A stretch of DNA of 64,000 nt, taken from positions 1 to 64,000 of the forward strand of contig NZ_VMTV02000464.1 of the NCBI RefSeq assembly GCF_007644035.1. The letters run 5' to 3'. The DNA comes from Vogesella mureinivorans. Its GTDB lineage: Bacteria; Pseudomonadota; Gammaproteobacteria; Burkholderiales; Chromobacteriaceae. Made by a program: the position numbers and the translations under genes. Under the pieces are notes generated by a model. It did no database searches. It worked only from the letters and a program-made list of their open reading frames with translations, and had not been told where the DNA came from. Below, in pieces: positions 36,547 to 45,090 of this stretch (positions within the stretch are counted from its first letter, which is position 1; each line of letters begins with the position of its first letter).

Positions 36547-36622
36547 GCGGGAATAGCTCAGTTGGTAGAGCGCAACCTTGCCAAGGTTGAGGTCGCGAGT
36601 TCGAGCCTCGTTTCCCGCTCCA
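36547..36622 (+). tRNA. tRNA-Gly (GCC), copy 2 of 7
   Basis: Same 76-nt sequence as copy 1; the 25-bp spacer (TAAAACTTAAGCAGC...) is also repeated. Confidence 0.97.
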
Positions 36623-36647
36623 TAAAACTTAAGCAGCACCATGCGAC

Positions 36648-36723
36648 GCGGGAATAGCTCAGTTGGTAGAGCGCAACCTTGCCAAGGTTGAGGTCGCGAG
36701 TTCGAGCCTCGTTTCCCGCTCCA
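36648..36723 (+). tRNA. tRNA-Gly (GCC), copy 3 of 7
   Basis: Same sequence and spacing as copies 1 and 2. Confidence 0.97.
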
Positions 36724-36748
36724 TAAAACTTAAGCAGCACCATGCGAC

Positions 36749-36824
36749 GCGGGAATAGCTCAGTTGGTAGAGCGCAACCTTGCCAAGGTTGAGGTCGCGA
36801 GTTCGAGCCTCGTTTCCCGCTCCA
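36749..36824 (+). tRNA. tRNA-Gly (GCC), copy 4 of 7
   Basis: Same mature sequence; its downstream spacer changes to TAAAATTTAAGCAGTACC, marking a second spacer subtype. Confidence 0.97.
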
Positions 36825-36849
36825 TAAAATTTAAGCAGTACCATGCGAC

Positions 36850-36925
36850 GCGGGAATAGCTCAGTTGGTAGAGCGCAACCTTGCCAAGGTTGAGGTCGCG
36901 AGTTCGAGCCTCGTTTCCCGCTCCA
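36850..36925 (+). tRNA. tRNA-Gly (GCC), copy 5 of 7
   Basis: Same mature sequence; downstream spacer begins CAAAATTTAAG. Confidence 0.97.
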
Positions 36926-36950
36926 CAAAATTTAAGCAGTACCATGCGAC

Positions 36951-37026
36951 GCGGGAATAGCTCAGTTGGTAGAGCGCAACCTTGCCAAGGTTGAGGTCGC
37001 GAGTTCGAGCCTCGTTTCCCGCTCCA
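36951..37026 (+). tRNA. tRNA-Gly (GCC), copy 6 of 7
   Basis: Same mature sequence and the same spacer as after copy 5. Confidence 0.97.
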
Positions 37027-37051
37027 CAAAATTTAAGCAGTACCATGCGAC

Positions 37052-37127
37052 GCGGGAATAGCTCAGTTGGTAGAGCGCAACCTTGCCAAGGTTGAGGTCG
37101 CGAGTTCGAGCCTCGTTTCCCGCTCCA
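37052..37127 (+). tRNA. tRNA-Gly (GCC), copy 7 of 7
   Basis: Last tRNA-Gly; the repeat breaks just after the CCA and a unique 50-bp spacer leads to tRNA-Cys. Confidence 0.97.
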
Positions 37128-37177
37128 CAGATTGTTCAAATTGTTTGAATAGTTTAATGTTCAGGCAATCAAGTTTT

Positions 37178-37251
37178 GGCGCGGTAGCAAAGCGGTTATG
37201 CCCCGGATTGCAAATCCGGTCAGTCCGGTTCGACTCCGGACCGCGCCTCCA
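37178..37251 (+). tRNA. tRNA-Cys (GCA)
   Basis: 74 nt, acceptor GGCGCGG / CCGCGCC, anticodon loop with GCA (GATTGCAAATC), encoded CCA. It closes the tRNA operon. Confidence 0.96.
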
Positions 37252-37255
37252 GATA

Positions 37256-37288
37256 AAGCCCGATAGATCAATGATCTGTCGGGCTTTT
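37256..37288 (+). terminator. Terminator of the tRNA operon
   Basis: AAAGCCCGATAGATCA-ATGA and its complement TCTGTCGGGCTTTTC, five bases after tRNA-Cys. Confidence 0.88.
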
Positions 37289-37446
37289 CTCATTTCATCC
37301 CTCTCCAGATAGCACTGCCCGTCAGCTCGCCACGTTGGCCGCGGGCGCTGCGTGCTTGGCCTGTTTGCGGTGACACCGCCCGGTAGGGCAAGGTTGGCCG
37401 CACAGGGTGCGACACACATCTGGCAATCATGGCTTGCCCGTGCAAT

Positions 37447-37544
37447 CTTTAAGATGTATATTTTGCACATCTTAAAGAGCAGGCGCGGTGGTTTTGTCAC
37501 GACGCCTGGCTTTTCATCTTAAAGATGCATTTTTAACTCATCTA
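37447..37544 (+). promoter_or_regulatory. Two NsrR boxes upstream of hmp
   Basis: Box 1 (37447-37477) has perfect 11-bp arms CTTTAAGATGT and ACATCTTAAAG around 9 nt. Box 2 (37522-37544) starts AAGATGCATTT and ends CATCTA. Both match the E. coli NsrR pattern of AAGATGCATTT half-sites. The second lies 12 bp before the hmp ATG. A repressor of this type is encoded just downstream (nsrR), so NO-sensitive repression is likely. Confidence 0.85.
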
Positions 37545-37555
37545 TTGGAACCATC

Positions 37556-38764
37556 ATGCTAGACCTCGCCACCCGCCAGTTGGTAAAAGCTACCGCCCCC
37601 GTGCTAAAAGAGCACGGCGTGGCACTGACACGCGTTTTTTATCACCTCATGTTCCACCACAACCCGGAGCTGAAACAGATCTTCAATCAGGGCCACCAGC
37701 AGGCCGGTACTCAGCAGCAGGCGCTAGCCATGGCGGTAGCGGCGTACGCCGAGCACATTGATGATCCTTCCGTGCTGGCCCCGGTGCTGACGCTGGTTGC
37801 CAATAAGCACGCCAGTATCGGCATTCGCCCCGAACACTACCCGATAGGCCGGCGCCACTTGCTGGCAGCCATTCGCGAGGTATTGGGCGATGCGGCCAAC
37901 GATGCGCTGCTGGCGGCCTGGGCTGCGGCCTTTGACCAGCTCGCCGACCTGCTTATTACCGAAGAAGCGGGCCTGTACCAGCAGGCCGCCACCCAGCCAG
38001 GTGGCTGGAGCGGCTGGCGCGCCTGCCGTGTGGTGCGCAAGGTGCCAGAAAGCAGCGAGATCACCTCGTTTTATCTGCAGCCTGCCGATGGTGGCCCGGT
38101 GCCGGCCTACCTGCCGGGCCAGTATGTCACCGTGCGGGTGATGGTGCCGCAGCTGGGTATCATGCAGCCGCGCCAGTACAGCCTGTCTGCCGCGCCCGGT
38201 GGCAGCGCCCTGCGTATTTCGGTAAAGCGCGAGGCCGCGTCCGACCTTAGCCCGGCCGGTATGGTGTCCAACACCCTGCACGCCGATGTGCCCGAGGGCG
38301 CGGTCATTGATGTCACCCCGCCGATGGGTGATTTCTGGCTGGATACGGCAGCCAGCACGCCGGTGGTGCTCATCAGTGCCGGTGTCGGCATTACGCCGAT
38401 GATCGCCATGCTGAACGCGCTGCTGCAGGCTGCCAGCCCGCGCCCGGTGCAGTTTCTGCATGCCTGCCGCAGCCCGTCCGTGCAAGCCTTTGGCCCGCAC
38501 CTGGCCAGCCTGGCGGCAGAACACCCGCAGCTGGCAGCGCATATCTGGCATGAAGAAGCCACTGCGGGCGCGGCGGCGACGGCGCTGCATCAGCATGTTG
38601 GCCGCATGCAGCTTGGCGCAGCCCATACCCTGCCCGACGCCGACTACTACCTGTGCGGCCCGCTGCCCTTCATGCAGGCGCAGAAAGCCAGCCTGCTGGC
38701 ACTGGGTGTCGCCGCCGCACGTATCCATGCCGAAGCCTTTGGCACCGGCGGCAACGGCATCTGA
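37556..38764 (+). CDS. hmp: Flavohaemoglobin, NO dioxygenase
   Basis: 402 residues: globin domain (about 1-140, proximal histidine in NKHASIGIRPEHY), FAD-binding barrel (about 150-260, QPRQYSLSAAP) and NAD-binding domain (about 265-400, LISAGVGITPMIAML; YYLCGPLPFM). It converts NO and O2 to nitrate in the cytoplasm. NsrR boxes lie directly upstream and nsrR follows, a self-contained nitric oxide defence unit. Confidence 0.97.
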   Translation: MLDLATRQLVKATAPVLKEHGVALTRVFYHLMFHHNPELKQIFNQGHQQAGTQQQALAMAVAAYAEHIDDPSVLAPVLTLVANKHASIGIRPEHYPIGRRHLLAAIREVLGDAANDALLAAWAAAFDQLADLLITEEAGLYQQAATQPGGWSGWRACRVVRKVPESSEITSFYLQPADGGPVPAYLPGQYVTVRVMVPQLGIMQPRQYSLSAAPGGSALRISVKREAASDLSPAGMVSNTLHADVPEGAVIDVTPPMGDFWLDTAASTPVVLISAGVGITPMIAMLNALLQAASPRPVQFLHACRSPSVQAFGPHLASLAAEHPQLAAHIWHEEATAGAAATALHQHVGRMQLGAAHTLPDADYYLCGPLPFMQAQKASLLALGVAAARIHAEAFGTGGNGI

Positions 38765-38842
38765 TGCCACGCTGCCTGCAGCACTTTGTCAGCCTGCTGC
38801 GGGCAGCGTATGCTGCGCACTGTTTCCACGCTGCGTACCACC

Positions 38843-39304
38843 ATGCAACTCACCCAATTTACCGACCTGGGCCTGCGCGTACTGATGTACCTCAGCTACC
38901 AGGAACGCGAGCAGCCTGTCACCATTAGTGAAATCGCCGAGCGCTTTGCCATCTCGCGCAACCACCTGGTAAAAGTGGTACACGCCATGGCGCAGCAAGG
39001 CTGGCTGGCCACTACCCGCGGCAAGGGCGGCGGCCTGGCTCTGGCCATGCCCGCCAGCCAGTACCGGCTAGGGCAGGTCATCCGCCAGCTGGAAGACATC
39101 ACCACCCTGATAGACTGTGCCCAGCCACCCTGTGCCCTGCGTGGCCAGTGCCGGCTGAAAGGCGTGCTGGACGAGGCGCTGGGCGCCTTCTTTACCGTGC
39201 TGGACCACTACACCCTGGCCGACGTCGTCGCCCAGCCCACCGGCCAGGCCATTGCCATCCTGCATCGTTTGGGCAGTAGCAGCCTGCCCGTGCCAGACGC
39301 CTAG
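38843..39304 (+). CDS. nsrR: NO-sensing Rrf2 family repressor NsrR
   Basis: A 153-residue Rrf2 winged-helix protein (MQLTQFTDLGLRVLMYLSYQ; SRNHLVKVVHAM). The iron-sulfur cysteines are CAQPPCALRGQC, spacing C-x4-C-x5-C as in E. coli NsrR. It carries a [2Fe-2S] or [4Fe-4S] cluster destroyed by NO. The ATG at 38843 starts the conserved N-terminus. It lies 78 bp after hmp. Confidence 0.93.
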   Translation: MQLTQFTDLGLRVLMYLSYQEREQPVTISEIAERFAISRNHLVKVVHAMAQQGWLATTRGKGGGLALAMPASQYRLGQVIRQLEDITTLIDCAQPPCALRGQCRLKGVLDEALGAFFTVLDHYTLADVVAQPTGQAIAILHRLGSSSLPVPDA

Positions 39305-39371
39305 CCGTGCGCGCGCGGGCAGGGCGAGGCAGGTTGGCCGCAGCGTTGTGGCCAGCAGGGCTTGAGGCAAA

Positions 39372-39388
39372 TTAAAACGCGTGTTTAA
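39372..39388. promoter_or_regulatory. Imperfect palindrome upstream of the thiolase
   Basis: TTAAAACGCGTGTTTAA is close to a full inverted repeat centred on GCG, 79 bp before the thiolase start. It resembles a TetR-type operator. No such regulator is encoded nearby. Confidence 0.4.
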
Positions 39389-39467
39389 CTGTGTGCCAGC
39401 GCTGCCGCCACGGCAGCAGGCAGCGGCCGCAGAGCCGCCCCGCACACACCAACACGAGGAATCCCCC

Positions 39468-40751
39468 ATGCTGCACGGCACCCCACGCAAAGTCGCCATC
39501 GTTGGCGCCAACCGCATCCCCTTCGCCCGCTCCGGCACCGCCTACAGCCAGCTATCCAATAGCACCATGCTCACCGACACCCTCAAAGGGCTGGTGGACA
39601 AATACGGCCTGCAAGGCAAGCTGCTTGGCGAGGTCGTGGGCGGCGCAGTGATGAAACACGCCCGCGACTGGAACATGGTGCGCGAATGCGTGCTGTCCAG
39701 CGGTCTGCACCCCCACACCCCGGCCTACGACATCCAGCAAGCCTGCGGCACCGGCCTGGAAGCCACCATTCTGGTAGCCAACAAAATCGCGCTAGGCCAG
39801 ATCGACGTGGGCATTGCCTGCGGTACCGACACCACCTCCGACGCGCCGGTAGCCGTTAGCCGTGGCCTGCAGCGCGCGCTGATGGACATCAACGCCGCCC
39901 GCAGCACCGCCGACAAGCTCAAGCTGCTGCCGCGCCTGCTCAACCCGGCCAACCTCAAGCCCGATCTGCCTGCCAACGCCGAGCCGCGCACCGGCAAAAG
40001 CATGGGCCAGCACGCCGAAATCACCGCCCAGCGCTACGGCATCACCCGCCAGGCGCAAGACGAGCTGGCACTGGCCAGCCACCAGAAGCTGGCCGCCGCC
40101 TACGACCGCGGCTTCTTCGACGACCTGGTCATGCCCTACCACGGCCTGCAGCGCGACAACAACCTGCGCCCCGACAGCAGCCTGGACAAAATGGCCAAGC
40201 TCGCGCCAGCCTTTGCCCGCAACGGTGGCACCATCACTGCAGCCAACGCCTCGCCGCTGACCGACGGCGCCTCTGCCGTGCTGCTGGCCAGCGAAGACTG
40301 GGCCCGCGCTAATAATTTGCCCATCCTGGCCTACATCACCGCCGGCGAAGTGGCCGCCGTAGACTACATCGACGAACGCGAAGGCCTGCTGATGGCCCCG
40401 GCCTACGCCATCCCGCGCATGCTGCAAAAGCATGGCCTGACCCTGCAAGACTTTGATTTCTACGAAATCCACGAAGCCTTTGCCGCCGTAGTGCTATGCA
40501 CGCTGGCCGCGTGGGAATCCGCCGAGTTTTGCCAGAGCAAGCTAGGCCTGCCTGGCGCGCTGGGCAGCATCGACCGCAGCCGGCTCAATATAAACGGCAG
40601 CTCCATCGCCGCCGGCCACCCCTTCGCCGCCACCGGTGGCCGTGTGGTGGCCACGCTGGCCAAGCTGCTGGCTGAAAAAGGCAGCGGCCGTGGCCTCATC
40701 AGCATCTGCGCCGCCGGCGGCCAGGGCGTTACCGCCATTCTGGAACGCTAA
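39468..40751 (+). CDS. Acetyl-CoA acyltransferase (thiolase, FadI-like)
   Basis: A 427-residue thiolase with acyl-accepting cysteine in DIQQACGTGLEA, histidine in GHPFAATGGR and second cysteine in ISICAAGGQG; EIHEAFAAVV is the third conserved block. The length and MLHGTPRKVAIVGANRIPFA fit the FadI/long-chain type. It is transcribed alone, without an adjacent hydratase subunit. ATG at 39468 behind CGAGGA. Confidence 0.93.
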   Translation: MLHGTPRKVAIVGANRIPFARSGTAYSQLSNSTMLTDTLKGLVDKYGLQGKLLGEVVGGAVMKHARDWNMVRECVLSSGLHPHTPAYDIQQACGTGLEATILVANKIALGQIDVGIACGTDTTSDAPVAVSRGLQRALMDINAARSTADKLKLLPRLLNPANLKPDLPANAEPRTGKSMGQHAEITAQRYGITRQAQDELALASHQKLAAAYDRGFFDDLVMPYHGLQRDNNLRPDSSLDKMAKLAPAFARNGGTITAANASPLTDGASAVLLASEDWARANNLPILAYITAGEVAAVDYIDEREGLLMAPAYAIPRMLQKHGLTLQDFDFYEIHEAFAAVVLCTLAAWESAEFCQSKLGLPGALGSIDRSRLNINGSSIAAGHPFAATGGRVVATLAKLLAEKGSGRGLISICAAGGQGVTAILER

Positions 40752-40865
40752 GCCGCCACGCGCGGCAGCAGGGCAGGGTGGGCAGCGCAGCCAGGGTTGG
40801 CCGCAGCCCACGCCGCCGGCATTGCCGCCCGGCCCGCTTTCGGCTAGAATCCGCACCCTGTCTGT

Positions 40866-40950
40866 GCCCCGGTGGTGAAATTGGTAGACACAAGGGACTT
40901 AAAATCCCTCGACTTCGGTTGTGCCGGTTCGACCCCGGCCCGGGGCACCA
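40866..40950 (+). tRNA. tRNA-Leu (UAA), integration target
   Basis: 85 nt with acceptor GCCCCGG / CCGGGGC, long variable arm, anticodon TAA at 40900-40902 and encoded CCA. Its 3' 54 nt are repeated at 55320-55373. The tRNA remains complete because the element restores the 3' part on integration. Confidence 0.97.
40897..40950 (+). repeat. attL core of the integrated element
   Basis: 54 bp from ACTTAAAATCC in the anticodon loop to the CCA end of tRNA-Leu, identical to 55320-55373. The flanks diverge after it. The phage integrase gene begins (3' end) 64 bp away, as usual for a tRNA-targeting element. Confidence 0.93.
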
Positions 40951-40960
40951 CAAAGAAATC

Positions 40961-40995
40961 AAAGGCTTACCTGCTGGGTAAGCCTTTTTTCTTTA
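40961..40995 (+). terminator. Terminator after tRNA-Leu
   Basis: AAAGGCTTACC-TGCT-GGGTAAGCC then TTTTTTCTTT, inside the element just past attL. Confidence 0.88.
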
Positions 40996-41010
40996 TCTGG
41001 CAAATGTGAA

Positions 41011-41030
41011 GTGTCAACCGATTGTCAACC
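41011..41030. promoter_or_regulatory. Possible left arm-type integrase sites
   Basis: GTGTCAACCG and TTGTCAACC lie in tandem at the 3' end of the integrase gene. A similar pair (GTGTCAACC, AGTCAACG) occurs 104-124 bp inside attR (55197-55216). Symmetric placement near both ends suggests arm-binding sites. Confidence 0.5.
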
Positions 41031-42018
41031 GCGATAGAGGGTTAAGTGCCGCTGCTTCTGCTAGATGGTCTGGTGATAGATGCGCGTAACGCATAGTCAT
41101 GGTCAGCGTGCTATGGCCTAGGATGCGTTGTAGTGCCAGAATGTTGCCGCCATTCATCATGAAGTGACTGGCAAAGGTGTGTCTCAGCACATGGGTCATT
41201 TGCCCTTTGGGTAGTTCGATGTCTGTCCTGGCTACGGCATCCCGGAATGCTTCATAGCACGGGCCAAATAGTGCTCCCGTGTGCTGGCAAGCTTGCGCAT
41301 GCAGCATGCTTGCCAGGTCGGCCGAGATGGGAACCGTCCTGTTTTTCCCTGATTTTGTCCTGCTAAAGTCGATTGCATTTTCCCTAAGCTGGCTCGAACG
41401 CAACCCTTCAGCCTCACTCCACCGTGCTCCAGTAGCTAGCGCGACTCTGGCCACAAGCCCGACATGGGCATTCTGGCTACGATCCAGTTCAGTCAGTAGA
41501 GTTTTGATTTGTTCAATTGTGAGGAAAGATAATTCGCTCTCCACGATCTTGAACTGTCGAACTGCCGAAAGAGGGTTTTCGCCATTCCAGTGACCGAGCC
41601 GCTTTAGCTCATTGAATACCGCTCGAAGATAGGCATGTTCCCTGTTGACGGTGTTTGCTTTGACGCCAGCATCAAGCCGAAGGCTTCGGTAGGCTGCAAA
41701 TGACTCAGCTGTGACCTCCGTTGCCAGCGGGTTGCCCATCATGTCGGCAAGCTGCCTTAGCCGGTTGCGCGTGTGTTCTCCATCTCGCAGTTGTTGCCCG
41801 TGATGCTGCCACCACAGCTCGACCAACTCAGTTAGTCGCCGTCTGTCTTTCTTAGACTTGGGCGACCACTCGGGCTCTTGCTGTGTTTGTCCCTTGACCC
41901 ACGTTTCCCACTCCAGCGCCTCGCGTTTGGTCAGGAACGTTTTTCGGAAACGCCTGTGGCCGCGTCCTCCCGGCTGGATGTCAACTAGCCAGCCAGCCTC
42001 AGTCTTTTTTATGCTCAT
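41014..42018 (-). CDS. Tyrosine recombinase, prophage integrase
   Basis: 334 residues. An N-terminal arm-binding part (GWLVDIQPGGRGHRRFRKTF) is followed by a core-binding SAM-like domain (about 80-170) and the catalytic domain: R in ATGARWSEAEGL, H-x-x-R in HVLRHTFASHFMMNGGN, H/W-type GHSTLTMTMRYAHLS with the nucleophile tyrosine. All catalytic residues are visible. It points towards attL and tRNA-Leu and should catalyse integration at that site. The repressor gene overlaps its start by 20 bp. Confidence 0.95.
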   Translation of the reverse strand: MSIKKTEAGWLVDIQPGGRGHRRFRKTFLTKREALEWETWVKGQTQQEPEWSPKSKKDRRRLTELVELWWQHHGQQLRDGEHTRNRLRQLADMMGNPLATEVTAESFAAYRSLRLDAGVKANTVNREHAYLRAVFNELKRLGHWNGENPLSAVRQFKIVESELSFLTIEQIKTLLTELDRSQNAHVGLVARVALATGARWSEAEGLRSSQLRENAIDFSRTKSGKNRTVPISADLASMLHAQACQHTGALFGPCYEAFRDAVARTDIELPKGQMTHVLRHTFASHFMMNGGNILALQRILGHSTLTMTMRYAHLSPDHLAEAAALNPLSRLTIG

Positions 42019-42565
42019 TTGGAATGAAGTTCGGTAGTCTTATTAGTTCTGCGCTGCATTCTTCATCATTAGGATTGTTGTCAAATACTTCCCAGTTCAG
42101 GCTCGGATCGTCGAAGGATGCCAGTGTTTCCTTTATGCACATCTTGCGGGAGCTACCGATAGCTTCGAGAATAGGGCTCGGAACATCCCCTTCCTTGACG
42201 AACTCTTCGTCAATTCCATTTTTCAAGCAGTAATCGAGTAAGGCCACCCGTGCCTTCATGTATTTCGACGTCCAAGGCTTATCCCTCGGCACTTTCCGAT
42301 ACTCGTTCAAAGCAGGGCGAATCTGCCCTACCTCCGCGAAAGTTATGCCTGTTGTGATCCATAGCACGTACTGAGGCCACTTTTTAGCTGCGGCCTCGAT
42401 CATGTCTGCTGTTGGTCGTTGCAATCCACGCTCAACCTTCCGCCAGCGTTGTGCAGACACGCCTGTTTCGCGTTCAAGCTGGGCATAGAACCCATGTTCG
42501 TGCTCTCCGGCAAGTACCGAAAGAGTCACAGCCAATCTTGTTTCAATAGAAGTTGGTCTTGACAT
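41999..42565 (-). CDS. Prophage repressor-like HTH protein
   Basis: About 188 residues from the ATG at 42563-42565. An N-terminal HTH (GFYAQLERETGVSAQRWRKVERGLQRPT) is typical of phage Cro/CI-type regulators; the C-terminal part has no recognised domain and no peptidase motif. An extended frame to 42721 would cross the operators and is unlikely. It is divergent from the HTH protein at 42630, with an operator cluster between. It probably maintains lysogeny. Confidence 0.8.
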   Translation of the reverse strand: MSRPTSIETRLAVTLSVLAGEHEHGFYAQLERETGVSAQRWRKVERGLQRPTADMIEAAAKKWPQYVLWITTGITFAEVGQIRPALNEYRKVPRDKPWTSKYMKARVALLDYCLKNGIDEEFVKEGDVPSPILEAIGSSRKMCIKETLASFDDPSLNWEVFDNNPNDEECSAELIRLPNFIPNEHKKD

Positions 42566-42616
42566 GAAAATCTCTACAAGACTACATTTCGTCTTGGCAA
42601 GACGATTAACGGTCTT
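42556..42616. promoter_or_regulatory. Operator cluster of GTCTT/AAGAC half-sites
   Basis: Five half-sites: GTCTT 42556, AAGAC 42578, GTCTT 42591, AAGAC 42599, GTCTT 42612. They form overlapping inverted repeats with spacing of 3 to 8 nt in the gap between divergent regulators, a typical lysogeny switch. Assignment to the repressor is inference. Confidence 0.7.
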
Positions 42617-42629
42617 CATGGAGAACATT

Positions 42630-42926
42630 ATGATCCATACGACGCAGCTTTCAAGCCTCTCAACAAGCCCTCTTGTAAGTCGAGAGCGCTTCGCAGAGAT
42701 GGTTGGCGTCTCTCGCGACACAGTATGTAAGTGGATTGATAGGGGCTACATCCCCGTTGTCAATGTTGGTCGTTGGTCACTTGTTAACGTCGCGCTCTTG
42801 ACCGTTCGCTGCCTCGAAAAAGAATTCAAACCGCTCTCTGACGACTCTATGGCTTTCCCTGTTCAGCCTGTTACTGCGGCCGCCCCGCAGCGCGCAAGCG
42901 CGAGGAGCGCCGTAGTTGCAGGCTGA
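42630..42926 (+). CDS. Prophage excisionase/Cro-like HTH protein
   Basis: 98 residues from the ATG at 42630, supported by GGAG 6 nt upstream. The HTH reads LVSRERFAEMVGVSRDTVCKWIDRG and continues IPVVNVGRWSLVN, a MerR/Xis-like winged arrangement. It is the first rightward phage gene and may antagonise the repressor or act in excision. Confidence 0.78.
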   Translation: MIHTTQLSSLSTSPLVSRERFAEMVGVSRDTVCKWIDRGYIPVVNVGRWSLVNVALLTVRCLEKEFKPLSDDSMAFPVQPVTAAAPQRASARSAVVAG

Positions 42927-42958
42927 ACGCATTTCCCTGACCTCACGAGGACTATCCA

Positions 42959-43279
42959 ATGAGCACTCCCACAGCTGCCGATTCCAAAAATCAGACCCGC
43001 TTCAACCAAGCGACTCTTGCAGGCCGCGTCAACGCCGTCCGCAAAGCCGACGATTCCGTTTTCACGGAAGTGACCCTTCCCGCACCGGATCAATACAGTC
43101 CGCCCGCAACCGTGGAGATTCGCAGCCGTAAGCGCTTGGGTCAGGTCGGCGAGACCATCGAGGTTCCGGTGATCTGCGGTGGCTACCGTGGCAAGAGTTT
43201 TCAGTACACAGACAAGGATACCGGCGAGCGCTTCACCCGCCGCCCCGTCGTCAACTCCTACCAAGCCATCGAGGATTGA
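42959..43279 (+). CDS. Filamentous phage ssDNA-binding protein (gpV-like)
   Basis: A 106-residue basic protein (TRFNQATLAGRVNAVRKADD; VEIRSRKRLGQVGETIEVPV) with OB-fold-like beta pattern and conserved aromatic residues (GGYRGKSFQYTD). Position directly before the replication gene fits the protein that coats phage single-stranded DNA and shifts replication to ssDNA. The stop is 2 bp before the next ATG. Confidence 0.78.
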   Translation: MSTPTAADSKNQTRFNQATLAGRVNAVRKADDSVFTEVTLPAPDQYSPPATVEIRSRKRLGQVGETIEVPVICGGYRGKSFQYTDKDTGERFTRRPVVNSYQAIED

Positions 43280-43281
43280 GC

Positions 43282-45090
43282 ATGCTGCACCCGCTGTCGC
43301 TTGAATATCGCCGCGCCTGCCTCACTGACGACAAGGAGTGGGTAGACAACTGGCTTCGCACCGTGCCGGCTCAGTTCGCCAAGCGGATTCGGCGACAGCA
43401 CAACAAGCTGCTTTTTTCCGAGGAGTTCCGATACGACGGCGACGCCCGCCGTGCCGCAAATCTCTATGTGCAGGATCGTCGCGATCACTTCAAGGAAATC
43501 GGCGGTCGCCTCAATCTGGCTGCATCGGATGACGAACTGTGCCAAGCGGCCAGGCAGGCCGTGCAGCATGTCGAGTCCATCCAGCGCCTGCATCGCAGCG
43601 CCGACTTCGAGTGGCTGCTTACCCTGCTTGCAGACTATCTGCGTGAGCGTGATGTCTTCTTCTACGACGACGAAGCCGCCCCGGAAGGCTGCACGCGACT
43701 TCCTCAGCCAGAAAAGCGCGGTGTGACGCATGAAACGCTTTTCAAGCGCCTTGTTGACGAAGGCTTTTGGCGCAAGGTCTTACGCCGTGGCGTAGCCCGT
43801 AAGGTCGAGGCCGAAGCCATCCGCTGCGGACTCGTAAACCAGCGAGAAGGGCTCTACGTCAGCGATGACACTCTGTCCCGTTTCCGCGCCCATCGCTGCC
43901 GCAACCGGGCCTTGCTGGAAAGTCTGGTGGCATTCAACGAACTGGGCGACGAGTTCACGCTGGCCGAGCTGTCCGACCTGTCGGTGTCCAATTCCGACAA
44001 TCGACGCGCCGAACTAATGACTCGAATTGCCGGATTCGAGACGATTGCTCGTTCGCTGGAGCATGCGGCGCTTTTCCTGACGATAACCTGCCCATCGCGC
44101 TTTCATGCTTTCCGCAAGCTGGGCAAGGGCAAGGTGATTGCCAACACCAAGTATTGCGGCAGCACGCCGCGTCAAGCCCAGCAATACCTTTCCGGCATGT
44201 ATGCCTGCATTCGCGCGGAGCTACACCGTCGTGGCATCAGCCCCTATGGCTTCCGCATCGCCGAACCACACCACGACGGCTGTCCGCATTGGCATTTGTT
44301 GCTGTTTGCTCCCCAAGGTCAAGCCGCCGACATGATCGCTATCTTCCGCGACTACGCGACACGAGAGGATCGCGAGGAGCTTGCTGGTGGGGACGGACCT
44401 CGCTTCAAGTGCGTTGAAATCGACTGGGAGCGAGGCACGGCAGCGGGCTACGTGGCGAAGTATGTATGCAAGAACATAGATGGCCGCAAGAGCGACGGCG
44501 AGTCCATCGGCATTAACTTTGATGGCGTCGATACAGCGACCGCTGCAGAGCGGGTGCTGGCGTGGGCCTCGGTCTGGGGAGTCCGCCAGTTTCAGCAGGT
44601 CGGCGTCGCTCCCGTGACCCTATGGCGCGAACTGCGCCGCATCGCCACCAATGAGGGCATCGAGATTGGCAGCGATGTAATCAGCCGCGCCGCCGAAGCC
44701 GCCGACGCTGGCGACTGGGCAGAGTTCGTGAAGGTGCTTGGTGGCACCGGCCTGAAACTCGCCGACCTTCCCATCCGTCTTGGCCGCGAAACCGGGCGCA
44801 CCAACCGCTACGGCGAGCATGTCGGCGTGCGCATTCTCGGGGTGGTCGATGCCGATGACGGTGTTTTCGTCAAATCACGGATTCATGAGTGGACGGTGGA
44901 GTTCGCCCCCGACCGCGAGCGCAGCGAGCCTTGGACTCGTGTCAATAACTGTACGACCGCCCGGCGCGGCGGAACGCCGCGTCTTTCCCCTCCGGTCGAT
45001 CAACACTCGCTGCGCGAGCAGCGACATGGCTATCGGCCCGTGACGGCTTCTGCCATCGAGCAAGGCCCGTTCGCAGGAGGTGGCACATGA
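43282..45090 (+). CDS. Rolling-circle replication initiator (HUH endonuclease)
   Basis: 602 residues, GPA-like (phage P2 gene A type). The HUH motif is in HHDGCPHWHLLLF, and the tyrosine motif is GYVAKYVCK (Y-x-x-x-Y). The N-terminal 250 residues are charged and helical. It nicks the double-stranded origin and starts single-strand synthesis. A TTG at 43276 is in frame, but the ATG at 43282 follows GAGG at good distance. It overlaps the next gene by 4 bp. Confidence 0.88.
   Translation: MLHPLSLEYRRACLTDDKEWVDNWLRTVPAQFAKRIRRQHNKLLFSEEFRYDGDARRAANLYVQDRRDHFKEIGGRLNLAASDDELCQAARQAVQHVESIQRLHRSADFEWLLTLLADYLRERDVFFYDDEAAPEGCTRLPQPEKRGVTHETLFKRLVDEGFWRKVLRRGVARKVEAEAIRCGLVNQREGLYVSDDTLSRFRAHRCRNRALLESLVAFNELGDEFTLAELSDLSVSNSDNRRAELMTRIAGFETIARSLEHAALFLTITCPSRFHAFRKLGKGKVIANTKYCGSTPRQAQQYLSGMYACIRAELHRRGISPYGFRIAEPHHDGCPHWHLLLFAPQGQAADMIAIFRDYATREDREELAGGDGPRFKCVEIDWERGTAAGYVAKYVCKNIDGRKSDGESIGINFDGVDTATAAERVLAWASVWGVRQFQQVGVAPVTLWRELRRIATNEGIEIGSDVISRAAEAADAGDWAEFVKVLGGTGLKLADLPIRLGRETGRTNRYGEHVGVRILGVVDADDGVFVKSRIHEWTVEFAPDRERSEPWTRVNNCTTARRGGTPRLSPPVDQHSLREQRHGYRPVTASAIEQGPFAGGGT

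Noticed and set aside
36446-37127. Regular 101-bp repeats considered as a CRISPR or satellite array
   Set aside because: The conserved 76 nt fold as tRNA-Gly, and the spacers are near-identical rather than unique.
36457-37139. Minus-strand open frames across the tRNA-Gly array (repeating ETRLELATSTLARLRSTN)
   Set aside because: These are antisense translations of tRNA genes, a well-known source of false proteins.
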